A stretch of DNA of 64,000 nt from Tetrapyrgos nigripes (GCA_013368315.1 JAACJM010000006.1:682001-746000); one strand, 5' to 3'. Positions 34,127 through 45,600 are shown, numbered from the stretch's first letter. Notes: a model not told the origin generated them from the letters alone. Numbers and translations: made by a program.

Positions 34127-36512
34127 TCAATTACCTCCTCCTCCTCCCTCCAGATCCTTATAACCATCCCAACGGCTGGCAAAACGACGCCTTAGTGCTC
34201 TCATTATCTTTGCCTGGCTGTGTGCGTAAGCAGAAATCCCTTCTGCGTGCACCGGATCCATCTCCAGTGGCAATTTTACCCTATCCTCCCACCACTTCGC
34301 TTTCCACTCCAAGCCCTCTAGAGTCCGTCGCATCTCATCTTTGATGTGCTTGACCTCCTCTATCCAACGATTTGTGCGTGCATAAGCTTTGGAATATTCT
34401 ACCCGTATTCCTATTATACTGTCAGTACCAAACACAAGCACTATACAGACGGAACCAGCTTACCGTCTCGCATATGCTCTTCATCAAGCATCTCTCCGGT
34501 TCCCCCTTCCATCCAGATCCATGATGCCTTTACATATCCACTGCCCGTTTGGTTCCGAATCTCCTCTCTTTTCCGCTCTGCTTCCTCAGCCGCTTTCCGC
34601 AAGTCATTGGTCTCTCTGTCCTTCTCCTTCTCCTTCTCCAGCTCCTTCCTCTTCTTCTTTCCTAGGATCTTCCTAGCACTTTTCCATGCTCGATCAGCCT
34701 CGCTCGTCAGACACCGTACATCAGCATCCTTCATTTTCCTCCACACCATCTGGCTTTCATCAAATCTGTTCGCTTTCCGGACAGCTTCCCAAGCGGCTTG
34801 GTAGTGACGTTTATGAGCGTCGGTCTTCACGTCATTCCTGGCTAGTAAAGCCCTCGAGCGAGTCAACATAGCTTGGTGACGGACATTGGTATCGCGGTAG
34901 GTGAGCAATCGGGCACGCATGTGCAGGTGGTTCCGGAGATGTTCTAGAGATTGCCGCATCTGAGCCTCACGCATCTGGAGCTCTATCTCTAGTAGACCTT
35001 CACGACATCCATTTAGACGCCTCTCAGCTGAGATTGATGATGGAAGGTATAGGGGAATGGATTCCGCTTGCTCGTCTGGAATGTCGTCCATTTCTTGTCG
35101 TACAACTTCGCGTTCCGCCAGAACTTGTAATGCTGCAGGCGTATACGTTGCTTGAATAGCTCGAAACCGACCTATAGATCTTGCCAGGCAAATCCGGTGT
35201 TCTACAAATGCTGTCAGCTCCCTTGCACTCGGACGAGAGTTCTTTTGAAGGTCTTGTTGAAGTCGACGCCTGGATGACCTCAAACAATCAGTCTTCTTAC
35301 GATCAGACAGTAAATAGGAAACATACTGTTGTTCCTCAATTTCCAATCCATGAGCAATAAAGGTACTTGGGCTAATGCGATGGATACCAGCAGTACCGGT
35401 GTTCTCTTCCTTCTTCTCCTCCTCGGCCAGCCTGAGACGCACTTCGTTCTCTGTCATACCTGTAAAAGGCGTCAGCTCTGCATAGTGACCTAGATACATG
35501 GTCATTTGCTTACCCTGCTTCTTCAGCATAAACGGATTGATTTCTGTCCGCTTCTCCTCCCAGTCCTTCACCATCTGCACCCATTGATCTGCATGTTCAT
35601 GCTGGGCTATAGTAAACTCCTCGAAGGCCTTTTGTTGAGCGTTTCGTTCTGATACTGCGTTGAAAAGACGTTTCTGTAGGATGCAACCTGCCAAACATTG
35701 TTAATACCAATCTCAACGAAAAACTATTCCAATCTTACCGAGGACGACAGTTTTCTGCCAGTTCCAATGGTGAAAATGGTCATCCAGGGTGTCATGACGC
35801 GTCCCCGGGCCCATTTCGCGTGTACTAGTTGCTACAGGGCCTACATTAGCCCAAGACCTCTCAATCCCTTCTGCGTCCGTTCGTCCAACCCCAGGAGTGT
35901 AGTTCAGGGAGAAGTTGAGTTGGCATGGGAGATTATGGCCATGGATGTGTAGTTTGGGTATGATGTAAGCTATCTCGCGGTCAGGGATGTCCACCTGAAC
36001 CAGATCTGGCATCCTCTCCATACGGGTGGCGAGATTTTTGTGCCACTGGCAGGCTATGTCATAGGAATTGACAAGGTGTAGCCGTGGGTCGACATGTCGT
36101 AGTAGAGAGCCCCACATATAGTCCATATTGGCATACCTGATTATCGGAAATTGATCGGAAACAGAACGGAGATAAGCGAGGTCTGAAAAAGATAATCTCA
36201 AAATCAACCATCTTACCTTTCCCCCTTCTGCAAATCGACCGCCCCCGACGCTAGTACCATTTCATGCCTAGCACAGACCCCAATTGCTACCCCGGTGGAT
36301 CCATAACCTCGTGAGTGACGTGTCTCCGCGTAATCTAAGGCGGCAAGTCCGCTGCAAGTACTCATCTAATGATTGTTTTCAGCTCTCGCATACAACTTTG
36401 GCTCTCATCTCACTGACCTCCTGTTGGGTAGTGACCGTCTTTATAAATTCCCAGAATGGCCCATCTTCTACGAAGTATGCGTTTCCCGTTCCCAATCCCA
36501 GGTCTTTCAGTT
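34127..36512 (-). CDS. KDZ family transposase, N-terminal part not found
   Basis: Exons recognised on the minus strand: 36512-36418, 36365-36217, 36136-35739, a block 35687-34464 with internal short introns, and 34410-34127. They read LGLGTGNAYFVEDGPFWEFI, STCSGLAALDYAETRHSRGY, GSTGVAIGVCARHEMVLASG and DLQKGERYANMDY. These lead into the catalytic SYDIACQWHKNL and GRTDAEGIERSWANV (second D and the E), then ATSTREMGPGTRHDTLDDHF. The C-terminal helical region (EVRLRLAEEE, ISPSTFIAHGLEIEEQQ) and end KAKWWEDRVKLP follow the family. KDZ enzymes cut and paste DNA with an RNase H-fold D-D-E site. The segment that normally holds the first aspartate (DGNF-like) should lie upstream of 36512, but the next 350 bases hold a promoter for another gene and no such exon. 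The enzyme may be truncated. Confidence 0.82.
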
Positions 36513-36579
36513 CTGATTACACTAGCTGACGTTTCAAACGGAAACAAGCGTCAATGGCAATAATGAGTGTGTAATGACC

Positions 36580-36720
36580 TATGATGACCTATTCCCCTTT
36601 CGATGACCCTTGCTATTTCAGATCGCGTACCAGATTCCACTCAGTATACAACAAGAAACACGATGCCCTATTCCCCTTTCAGTAATCTTTGCTATCTCAG
36701 ATCGTGTACCAGGATATGCT
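36580..36720. repeat. Direct repeat in the divergent promoter region
   Basis: CCTATTCCCCTTTC, followed by TTGCTAT and CAGATCGCGTACCAG, occurs at about 36588-36633, and again with small changes at about 36667-36712. It lies between the transposase and the small plus-strand gene. Confidence 0.75.
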
Positions 36721-36734
36721 TGCCTAGGGTCACC

Positions 36735-36745
36735 TATATAAAGCC
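36735..36745 (+). promoter_or_regulatory. TATA box for the small gene at 36867
   Basis: CTATATAAAG lies about 130 bases upstream of the ATG, with a possible leader intron in between (AGGTATGG...CTACTCAG). Confidence 0.5.
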
Positions 36746-36866
36746 GGATTTTTTCCTTTGATGGCCTACTCCGCCTATTTTTGCCCACCAACTCGCCTAC
36801 ATAAGTCTTAGGTATGGATCTTTTTACTTTACTACTGCTGATCTAATGCTCTCTATTCTACTCAGT

Positions 36867-37231
36867 ATGCAGCAAGATACACCAAGCGTCAGTACTAGGT
36901 CTAGGCATGTACACTCATCATTTCCATTATGACTGTGATTTTGTGCTGATGCATTCCTTTCAGTGCCGATCAAGAAAGCCACAACGCCACATCTGAGTCC
37001 TGCATGCGTGGTCTCGATCTCGCCAAAGGAGAGAGACAGCTCAACGTCAACCTTGATTTTGGTCTAGCGGATCTCGCAAAACGAGAGGCTCTGGTTCAGG
37101 CCTTGATCGCTGTTGGTACTCAGGTACAGCTCAACACCCACGGCCACAAGGAGGCCTGCTCCATGCAATGGTCCGGAATCGACACTGATGGTGAGAAGGT
37201 GGAAACGGCTTGGCAAAAGGATAACTCGTAG
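36867..37231 (+). CDS. Small hypothetical protein of the KDZ element
   Basis: Two exons (36867-36898 and 36964-37231) join to 99 residues: MQQDTPSVST, then MRGLDLAKGERQLNVNLDFG and LADLAKREALVQALIAVGTQ, ending ETAWQKDNS. I know no family. The phrase LDLAKGERQLN resembles the VDLQKGERQxNMDY motif of KDZ transposases, yet it lies on the opposite strand from the transposase. It may be chance. The gene is preceded by a TATA box and diverges from the transposase. Confidence 0.45.
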
Positions 37232-37254
37232 TACTTACTCACAGTTGTGGTGTA

Positions 37255-37415
37255 TATAGAATGTTGCCTCCTGAACATTGTCACGTCAGTTCCAAACATG
37301 ATGGCCTCGTAGCAATTACAGTTGTATTGAGGAAGAAAAACTACATGGCCCGAGTGGCGTACATAGATGTTGCCTCCTGAACATTGTCTGTTCCAAACAT
37401 GATGGCCTCATAGCC
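37255..37415. repeat. Direct repeat at the 3' end of the viroplasmin-like gene
   Basis: ATGTTGCCTCCTGAACATTGTC...TTCCAAACATGATGGCCTC occurs at about 37261-37310 and again at about 37370-37409. The second copy is coding (last exon of the gene at 37341), the first is in its 3' flank. Confidence 0.75.
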
Positions 37416-38232
37416 TAAACCCGCTAGACGCTGATACTCTGTTTGAGCTTGCGAGCTATGCCAGGGTGAAGAGTAGTTGTCAATAATGATGAAAAATATT
37501 TCAGCCAGAAAGGAAAAGGACTTACTAAATGTTTGTGATCATGGCCGATTGCTCACAGTGGACGACCCAGTGTTGGAAGCCGGCAGAGGTGAGCTGGGCA
37601 TCAGTTGCCTTGGCTTTCGAAGATGTCGCCTTTTTCTCCTCACTGTACACAGATCCCATGTGCTTGAATGGGTCGTCCGGGTCGTCAGAATGAGAGAGTT
37701 TGGATGGAGAGTTTGCCCGACTCAGGGTTTTCGTTGGCGATGAGATACGAAGTACTTTGGTAGGCAAAGGAGTTCCGGAACGAGGTGAAGGTGAAGGGAA
37801 CAACTGTTTGGCCGGCGACAATGGCGAGGAGAACGGATTGATACAATTGTCATACTTCCAGCTCTCGGCATGTCGATGGTAATGAAGGCAGAACCACCGA
37901 AAAGATTCCAGACATTCCTTCTCATCGTTGTAACCTTTGTAAACATCTGAAGGGACCACATCGTCCTTGAGATGGCTCCTGCATGAGTGTTAGTTTCAGA
38001 TGGATGCAACTTAAGGGGTACCATACCAGTCAGTATAGATGGTGTTTCTTGTAAACACCAGATAAAACCGGAAATTTGAGCTCTTGACTTGACGTGACCC
38101 CTGGGTTGTGTCTACGGTGGGGGTACATCCTCGTCGAGGATCGGCCAAGAACACGGGGTCCTTAGAATTCACATACTTCAACTCGAAAGCCCCTTTGCGA
38201 GGAATAACGTAGGTCACTTGGGTCATGATCAA
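37341..38232 (-). CDS. Hypothetical protein of the KDZ element, viroplasmin/RNase H1-N-like domain possible
   Basis: Three exons: 38232-38027, 37978-37526, 37455-37341. The central part reads FRFYLVFTRNTIYTDW, then SHLKDDVVPSDVYKGYNDEK and ECLESFRWFCLHYH. That pattern (V-F-T/R-G ... W ... V-x-G-x-x-x ... A/C-x-x-x-F) resembles the small RNase H1 N-terminal/viroplasmin domain, which binds RNA-DNA hybrids or dsRNA. The middle is a serine/proline linker with repeated SP motifs. The second half has SEEKKATSSKAKATDAQLTS, and the last exon adds SQAQTEYQRLAGLGYEAIMF. The domain call is by eye and uncertain. It lies next to the array of terminal-motif copies that would be its upstream region. Confidence 0.5.
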
Positions 38233-38312
38233 GAGTAGGAGCAGTGTTGGGCAGATGGGTAGGAGAGCGCAGACGAGTGTAATACTTCGGGGAAGGGACA
38301 GGTGCTCTGAGA

Positions 38313-38600
38313 ATTTACAAATTCAATCGAGTGCACGTAAGTTCTCCAAGGGCCACAATTTACAAATCCAACCAAGCACCGTGACACTAAGGGCAGCAAT
38401 TTACAAATCCAACCCAGTGCACGTCAGATCTTCAAGGGCCATGATTTACAAATCCAGCGAAACCAACGGAGGTGATTTACAAATCCAACAGGGTGCATGG
38501 AAGACAGTATCATCAGACCGAAGTACTATAAACAAGATGCAATTTACAAATCCCAAAAAAAAGGTGCTCATCATGTCATGGCGGCAATTTATAAATCCAA
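38313..38600 (+). repeat. Array of seven KDZ terminal-motif copies (ATTTACAAATCC)
   Basis: ATTTAYAAATCC or one-off versions start at 38313, 38358, 38399, 38444, 38475, 38542 and 38587, spaced 45, 41, 45, 31, 67 and 45 bases. The same word ends both terminal inverted repeats. It lies just upstream of the minus-strand gene starting at 38232 and just after the gene ending at 38576. Likely role: binding sites for the transposase or an element-encoded regulator. Confidence 0.8.
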
Positions 38601-39159
38601 CAGAGCGCATGTAATGATCTATATGCGTTGTAAAGGACTTGATTAAGATATCTGATAAACCTAAGCAGGGTTATTCCTAAGGGACGACAAGTGTGGGTCC
38701 CAATAATCGGAGAATCAGACGCAAAATGGCACAGTACCTGACACTTGGCTTGCTTTTGCCGTTCACGTTCTTTGGCAGCCAATTCAGCATGGTGACGCCA
38801 ACGGTATCGAGCTTGGATTTCTCGATGTCTGACCCGTCTTTGCTTCTTGTCTTCTACAGTTTCCTGACTACTAACGTTGTGATGACGGCGTGCACTAGCA
38901 GCTGCTCTAGAGACTCGGTTTCTGGTCAATTAAGAATAGTATGTGAACTCAGTAGTGGGCTACATATGATAATGAAGGGAGCGTACCTTTGGTAGTTTTG
39001 CGCATTGATCGACTGGCGCTTCAACAACTGCCAGACCCCACGCCGATATTCTACCATTTCGTCGACCTCCTCATAGCCAAAACCCTTATCTTGAAGGAAC
39101 TGGAGCTCTTCTGTATCAGTAAGATGAATTTTGGCTGACTCTGGTGGCGGGTGCCGCAT
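38576..39159 (-). CDS. Small basic coiled-coil protein of the KDZ element
   Basis: Exon 1 (39159-38987) reads MRHPPPESAKIHLTDTEELQ and VDEMVEYRRGVWQLLKRQSI. Exon 2 from 38921 reads NRVSRAAASARRHHNVSSQE, then RHREIQARYRWRHHAELAAK and ERERQKQAKCQ, a highly basic helix like DNA-binding or coiled-coil proteins. A GTACTG donor follows AKCQ, so the end at 38576 is only the unspliced reading. A further exon could lie beyond. No named family. The charge suggests nucleic-acid binding. Confidence 0.45.
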
Positions 39160-39924
39160 GGTGAGAGTTAGAGTGGAACAATAGTACTAATACTGATAGA
39201 GGGGAGTCAATATAAATACGTCATGAAGAATGAGTCTGAAAGTCACCATGTTTGGTCTGAAAGTCACCATGACAAAAGTCGAGAATGACCACTGTGCTGA
39301 AAGAAAAGGCATTTAGTAGCAGATTTATTCAGATAAGCCTTGATTAAGGTGTGATAGTTTCTTTGACGAAGTGTGTGCTACCAAGAAGCAAGTCGCAGAG
39401 TGTTACATCAGTCGAGGCGGTAGTGGTGGCAGGCGGATGATCTTCAAGTTCTGCTTTTTCTGTACCAAGTACGTTCTATGTACCTGTAATCACTGTGTTC
39501 CTCTGGGGACAAACCTAATGTCATAGGTTGAGTTGCTGAAATTCATTCACTAGCTTTCTAGCTCAGCAATGTTAAGAGTCTGCAGAGGATTTAGAATGCA
39601 ATGCGTAAAATGAGTCTCTAGTTTGCGTTCTACTCATAATCACTGTGTTCCGCCGCAACCAACTGTGACCTAAAGTCATAATTGAGTTGCTGAGATACAC
39701 TAAATGTATTCACTAACTTTCCAGCTCAGGAATGATAAGTCTGCAGAGGGTTTAGAATGCAGTGTGTAAAACGAGTCTCTGCATAGTTGGTATTAGGGGC
39801 ATAACACGTCCTGTATTGCTGCCCGTAGTGCCGATATGGCAGTTCCCAGAAGTCTCAAATTTTTTCTCATCACTTACTTCTACGCTCTTCTACGTTCTCT
39901 CGGAACGTAACGTGGTCTTACAGA
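39160..39924. repeat. Spacer with a 150-base direct duplication
   Basis: Units at about 39470-39615 and 39624-39781 share AATCACTGTGTTCC, GTCATA...TTGAGTTGCTGA, CTAGCTTTCTAGCTCAG/CTAACTTTCCAGCTCAG and AGAATGCA-TGCGTAAAA-GAGTCTCT. It lies between two divergent genes of the KDZ element, where both promoters must be. TCTGAAAGTCACCATG is also repeated near 39235-39270. Confidence 0.75.
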
Positions 39925-42900
39925 ATGCCCAGGAAGTCCAAGTCCAAGTCAGAACGTGGACCTGGCGCACCCAGCACCTACAGTGCCATGCAGGAAGCCT
40001 GGCTCAACGACCAGTTTGATGAGTACTCATCTATTACGGGTCAGAAGGAGAAGACAGACTGGCTAAATAAAACGGTCAATAACTGGTTCGTCGAATTCCC
40101 TTATCACAAGGATGAAGAACCAGCAGAATTTGCAATTATCACGTATCTGGACACCAAAGCCAAGAACACATCTACATCGGCTTCTGGCGTGTCTGGCGCA
40201 ACTGCTAGCCAACCTCTCCCTTCCTCCCTATCCACCCCTGCAACTGATAGCTCTCTCCCTCTGGATACCTCCAAAAACCTTTCCCCGCCATCCTCTCACT
40301 CTACCAAAGAAGTCACAGCTTCCAAACACCCGGATGCTGACATGTCTCAACCTAACTCTGATCCTCCCAACGCGTCCAAAAACCCTTCCACCTCATCATC
40401 ATCTGCCCATAACGCTGAAACCACACCAAGTCCAACTCAAAGCATAGCGCTGCTGGAGGCACAGTTGAAGGGCATGAGTGAGGAGGCACTGCGAGAGTTG
40501 CGAGCTCAGTGTGATGTGGTTCGAACACAGATCTCTAAAGACCCAAAGAAAAGAAAGGTATGTGTCCCTGGAGATTATCCATTGATGATGAAAGGCTGAA
40601 CCAAAAACAGAGTATCCGCGACTGGTTCACGCACAAACGCACTCAAGCGAAGACGGCCTCGGGTGCACGTAACCCATTCAATCCATGGTTTAATCGGATC
40701 AAGGAGTTGGGAAAGGAAAGCACCGGGACCCTGGGTGACCACCAATGGTATATGAAACACCCCAACTACAGTGCGAAGGTGAAGGAGGTTTTCGAGAAGA
40801 AATGGGAGGGGATGGATCAACCCGAGAATTATCGCATCCACTATTACTGCAAGACAGCACAAGAACTCCTCGATGCAGAACCTGAGGAAGTCCAAGAACA
40901 GATGAAGCGGGAGAACGAGGAAGATCATAAGAGGAGGTTGAAGAACGCCCAAGCTCTCTTATCGGGGGAGGAATTTACGACGGAGGCGAGTCAAGACAGT
41001 ATCGTGAAGGAGACGTGTGTATTTTTCTTCTCTCATGTCACTGATGCTGACGAGTGTCTATCTAGCTGCAAAAAACATCTTGTTCTTCTCGCAAAACCTT
41101 TTGCCGATTGTGTTCAGAGGTTTACGGACTTGTACACATTCACCGTGAGTGGACGCCCTCCTCGGCCTGGAGAGACGAAATTCATTTGTTCAGTGTAAGT
41201 AGTTCTATTAAATGACGTGTAAGCAACTATTGAAAGACATTGACTACGTAGGTTTAGCTCAGGCCCTAAAACTCATAAAATCAATGAGTTTCGCCCGGAT
41301 GAGTTCAAGTCCAAAGTCATGAGCTACTTCTTCGACTTTCTGTTGGAAAAGTACGGAGGTGAGTAGTTGTGTATTTGGTGTCCAAAGCAAATGTATTCAT
41401 TAATCAACTAATTAACTAGAGATGGTACCCAGGAGTGACATTACCCCAATTATCGAGACAGATGATGATTCAAGCAATCCGTCTGACGCGTTGGTGGGTT
41501 CCTCGGAGGAAGAAGAGTCGGGTCAGAAGAGGAAGGCTAAGGGGAAGGACAAAGAGGAGGAGAAAGGGAAGGATAAAGAGGAGAAGAAAGGGAAGGACTC
41601 AGACAAGGAAAAAAGGAAGAAGGAGACAAAGAAGGAAAAGAAGAAGAAGAAGGACGCGATTGACCAGACAGACTCGGATGCCGAAAACCCAACAGACCCT
41701 CTACCTCGTCGCAGTGTCCGCACTCGGCCTATGCCCACAATCCTCCAGAACTTCCTCCCAACAGTTCCTGATGGTTGGCTCACACCAGTGGTTACCAAAG
41801 GTCTCAAACGTCTTCCCGCTATGCAGCTGACTGCTGTGGTGAAACAGCTTACTGGTGGAGTGAAAAGTGGCAGTGTCATCGAGTTTAACCGGATTGTACA
41901 AATGATTGCTCGGCAATATCCTACCTATATGACGGATGCCACTATTGTTCAGGAACTCAATGGAGAGGAAGAAGCTGGCAGGGTCAACCGGTCTGTGGAC
42001 AATGTGGACGTTGTGATGGATGATGTGGGCGATGCAGGACCTTCCGGAGAAAATCCCATTTCCTGTCCAACCTCTCTGACCAATGCGGTTCCTATCCTCA
42101 AATCCCAGAAAGCTCTAGCCGCCCTGCGAGAATACGCTCTCTCACAGTCGGCAGAGATTCCTCATATCAAGGCTGATCTGGAGCGGATCTTGGGAAAGGG
42201 GTATCCTTCCAAATGGGATGAAGCAGTCAATGCCGCTAGTCCCTTTGATAAGGATGAGGATCTCTCCTTGGCTCTGGAACGTCTGGAAAAGTGTGTGCAG
42301 GAGTTCAATTTGGAAAATGAAGAGATTCTAGAGGATCCCAATCTGAGGGATGATACTTCAACTTTTGTCTGTTCAGCATCCTCTGGTACCATATCCATTC
42401 AGTTGTCTTCGGGTCTCATTGATCCAGCCCCTGCGCCATTGGACGAAGCCACATCCACTCAATCTTCTTCGGGTCACATCGATCCAGCCGCTGTGCCATT
42501 GGACGAGGGTGACGGCTCTGATATAGGTTTGACGGCCAGTTTGACCTCATCCACTCAGTCGTCTTTGGGTCCCGTTGATCCAGCCCCTACGCCATTGGAT
42601 GAATGTGACGGCCTCAATGGAGGTTTGACGGTTAGAATGGAAAGCGCCACACAGGTGTCTTCAAATCTTCCAGAGCATGGCGGTGACCCTGGGTCTCCAA
42701 GCACCGGCTTGGGTTTACATCAAGAGGGCAAGAGACGTGTTGATGACCCTAAGTCTGCTCAGGAGACAGTGTCGACACCTGTGGTCTCTTTGATGGTGCT
42801 GGACAAGACAAATTGGCCGCTGTGGATGCATTCGGCGGCTGACTATCTCATGAAGACATTTGACAGATTAGAGTTCGGGGATTTGGGCAGGACACTTCTT

Positions 42901-43532
42901 CAGGAATGGGTAATCTTTGAGCGTTGGCATCGATACGATAATCCTAAGGTGTGCATCTATTCTACCTTTCTGATTACTGAACTGATTTGACTCATTGAAG
43001 GGATCAGTGACAACCTGTTTCTCAAGCGAGGGTCGGCCTCGGGCTATACATGAGTGGTACCAATATGGGCGTCCCTTTAAAGACTTCACCCAGAAACAGA
43101 AGGCTGATTCTGAGTTGTTGAAGATCCCAGAGGTTTGGCTTGTGTGGTGGTCACTAATCAACCCGAGCTGGAGGGAAAGGGTGCAGGAGGGTACTAGGAT
43201 AGGGATGCTCATTCTGGAGCAGGAAGGAGACGAGAACGATTGGGAGGATTTGGATAAATGCGGTGGGTGTGGCATGCTAATGGTAATCATGTGCTTGGTG
43301 TGGTGGAAAGACTCGGAGGCCGATAAGACCAATTGGAGCAGTGCTGTGGCGGATGTTATCCTGGCGCTCAAAGGGTTGAACAAGGGTAACCGGTAAGTGG
43401 TATTAGCTGGTTATCATCGCTGGTTGGTCTGATCAAAGTTGCAGGACACGAGGAATACGTCAGCGCCGTGACGAGGACGATAAAGAGGAACCGGAGTCCA
43501 AACGCCCACGTACCCGTTCCAGTCTTGTTTGA
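39925..43532 (+). CDS. Large unknown nuclear-type protein carried by the KDZ element
   Basis: Seven exons (39925-40557, 40611-41014, 41066-41194, 41252-41358, 41420-42948, 43001-43392, 43445-43532) join exactly to 1093 residues. N-terminus: basic MPRKSKSKSERGP, then WLNDQFDEYSSITGQKEKTD, a motif seen at the start of many mushroom transposon proteins. A Ser/Pro/Thr linker and helix (LLEAQLKGMSEEALRELRAQ) follow. Exon 5 has a long K/E-rich stretch (about residues 450-500), a proline-rich part RSVRTRPMPTILQNFLP, and a repeat zone with DPAPAPLDE. The C-terminal domain has LEWVIFERWH-like and GRPRAIHEWYQYGR, VWWSLINPSW, CGMLMVIMCLVWW and ends in KRPRTRSSLV, a nuclear signal. This C-terminal W-rich domain recurs in agaricomycete genomes. 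Its job is unknown. All splice sites and frame are intact, suggesting use. Confidence 0.8.
42396..42615 (+). repeat. In-frame minisatellite in the KDZ cargo gene
   Basis: Three to four diverged copies of a unit coding S-T-Q-S-S-S-G-x-I-D-P-A-x-x-P-L-D-E. Copies are marked by ATTGATCCAGCC / ATCGATCCAGCC / GTTGATCCAGCC and CCATTGGACGA. Length changes would keep the frame. Confidence 0.8.
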
Positions 43533-45554
43533 ATAGATCTTCTGCTTATACTTGTCCCTCCGTCTCCCTCCGTTTACCCGAGCTCATTGTCAGTGGTAAT
43601 GTCATATAATCTTGTTATTGTCATGTTGTATTTGCCTTTGGCGGACTGTATAGTATAGTATACCTACATAATATGCATATGGTTCTTTAGACTTCAAATG
43701 GAGAATAACATTGTTATGGGTGGGAATTAGAGCTTTCGTCAAGATCTACCAATTTGAATAGTTCTTCACAATACAACTGACAGCCATTATGTTTCCGAGC
43801 CTACTTGACAAAATCTATTCGATGACTGACTAGGTCACTAGATACATGTGGACGAATGATATCTATAGAGGTCTAAGAAACGACGAGAACTTTCTCCAAA
43901 ACCATCACTCCAAACACTACAGCACCTTCAAGAGCTTCAATAATTTCATGCATCTCTTAGACAGCACTAGCAGCAGTGCCGAGAAAGTGGGCCTTAGTAG
44001 TTTGGAAAGGGTAGCAATGACAGACAAGAGCTGTACGCAATTGGTACGCAAGACAACTGATACGTAGTGCATGACCGCATCCAAAACATATACAATTGTA
44101 TATGTAGGCGCTAGAAAGAGAATCTTACGAATGGAGAAAATATGGAAACTGACAGACCTTAACCTTTTTTCCCTCCAATACAATATACCCTCTTTCTGGC
44201 AGATCCATCTCATCACCACTGTGCACTCCATCACAGCCATCAAAAGATGTAGTATTCCGGGCTGGGATAGTGGGGATCCGTGTGCCAACGCCCTACAAGT
44301 TGCCAGTCGAGGAGGCAGGGAGTGGAAACGCTGTCAAGTACATTTAGAAAAGAGTGAAAGAGGGGGTAGATGGGAATGGAGGATCTTGGTGGCGTGGAAT
44401 TGGTAGTAGGCTGTCATGTTGGAGGGCAGTACGCGCTGGAAATGGTAGATCAGTGGATCTAGGTATGAATGCTGATAAATAGAGCTGACATACATACCGG
44501 CGTATGGACACCGATCGTCCCCAATACAACTGTTGTCCCTGTTAGGCTCAGAGTAGTGCATAATATCAAGCCGAACGTCAGAAAATTCGGGGAACGTGAA
44601 AGTGACACGGGAAAGGTGGGGAGAAGATCCGGTCCTACAAGGACGGGTCGAGAGAAAACGATGGAAGAAAGAACGAATCAAAAGAAACGAGGGTCATAGG
44701 TGCTATGTGGGAGGAGCCATTGGGGGAAAGTTCATAAGCCGAAAAAACTGTAGATCAGGGGGGGGAGACAAAAAGAGCCAAAAGTGTAAATTAGTGAGTG
44801 AAGACGAGCAGAGCCGACGAAAACGTATACCTACTTGCCGAGAAGCTTCATGAAGAAAAAGTGCTTGAAAGGGCATAAATTAGCGACCGAGGACGAGAAG
44901 AGCCGATGAAGACATACCTGAGTCAGAGGAAGATGCTGTACCTACCTGCCGAGAAGGTTCATGAAGAGAAAGAGCTTCAAAAAGCAAATTAGTAATTAAA
45001 GATGAGACGAGCCAACGAAAATGTACCTGAGCCAGAGGGGGATGCTATACCTACCTGCTGAAAAGGTTCATGGAGAGAAAAGAGCTGGAAAAGGGCGTAA
45101 ATTAGAGATTGTAGACAAGAAGAGCTGAAAAGATGTACCAAGAGGATGTACCTGAGCCAGAGGAAGATGCTACCCAGACCCATAAGAGGACGGTTCCGAC
45201 AAGCGAGAGAGGTGCCTAGAGAAAGAAGGTAAGGACTGTACACTGTATTCCCGGTCTGCCTGGCACAAAATCCCAACTGGAAAACCCGCTGTGGAGGGTG
45301 ACAGAGGGAGTAGAAGACCACGAACCATGGGGAAAAGGTACAGATCCGAGATAGTCCGAACCGCTCCAAAACCGCTAAGTACATAAAAGGATCGTGGGAT
45401 CAATTAACCCCAGAATGGAAGACAGAAATTGAGTGAAATTAAGCGTTACCGCTGCTAACTACGCAAAAAAAAAGCCTTTACATGGTGCCGAGGCCCAGCT
45501 GGACTGGCCAGACCGGCACCAAAGCCTACCCCCTATGGTGGCACATGGTCCAGT
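43533..45554. repeat. Non-coding right part of the KDZ element with tandem repeats
   Basis: At about 44785-45165 a unit near 115 bases recurs three to four times, with GACGAGAAGAGCCGA, ACCTGAGTCAGAGGAAGATGC, TACCTACCTGCCGAGAAGG and TTCATGAAGAGAAAGAGCT. On the minus strand it offers repeated splice-like CAGGTAGGTA and CAGGTATGT. Open frames at 43917-44288 and 44344-44681 have no family features. Possibly subterminal DNA for transposase binding. Confidence 0.6.
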
Positions 45555-45600
45555 GGATTTATAAATCATACCCCTGGGACTGCCAGGGGGATTTATAATT
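45555..45600 (-). repeat. KDZ right terminal inverted repeat
   Basis: The reverse complement of GGATTTATAAATCATACCCC and TGGGACTGCCAGGGGGATTT matches the left repeat at 33742-33790, with the hairpin and both GATTTA words kept. Confidence 0.78.

Noticed and set aside
38313..38600. CRISPR-like array
   Set aside because: Short 12-base words with uneven, non-unique spacers in a eukaryotic transposon; better explained as terminal-motif binding sites.
44334..45403. Minus-strand frames with hydrophobic stretches in the KDZ right arm
   Set aside because: They run through tandem repeats and have no conserved motif; apparent membrane segments follow from base composition.
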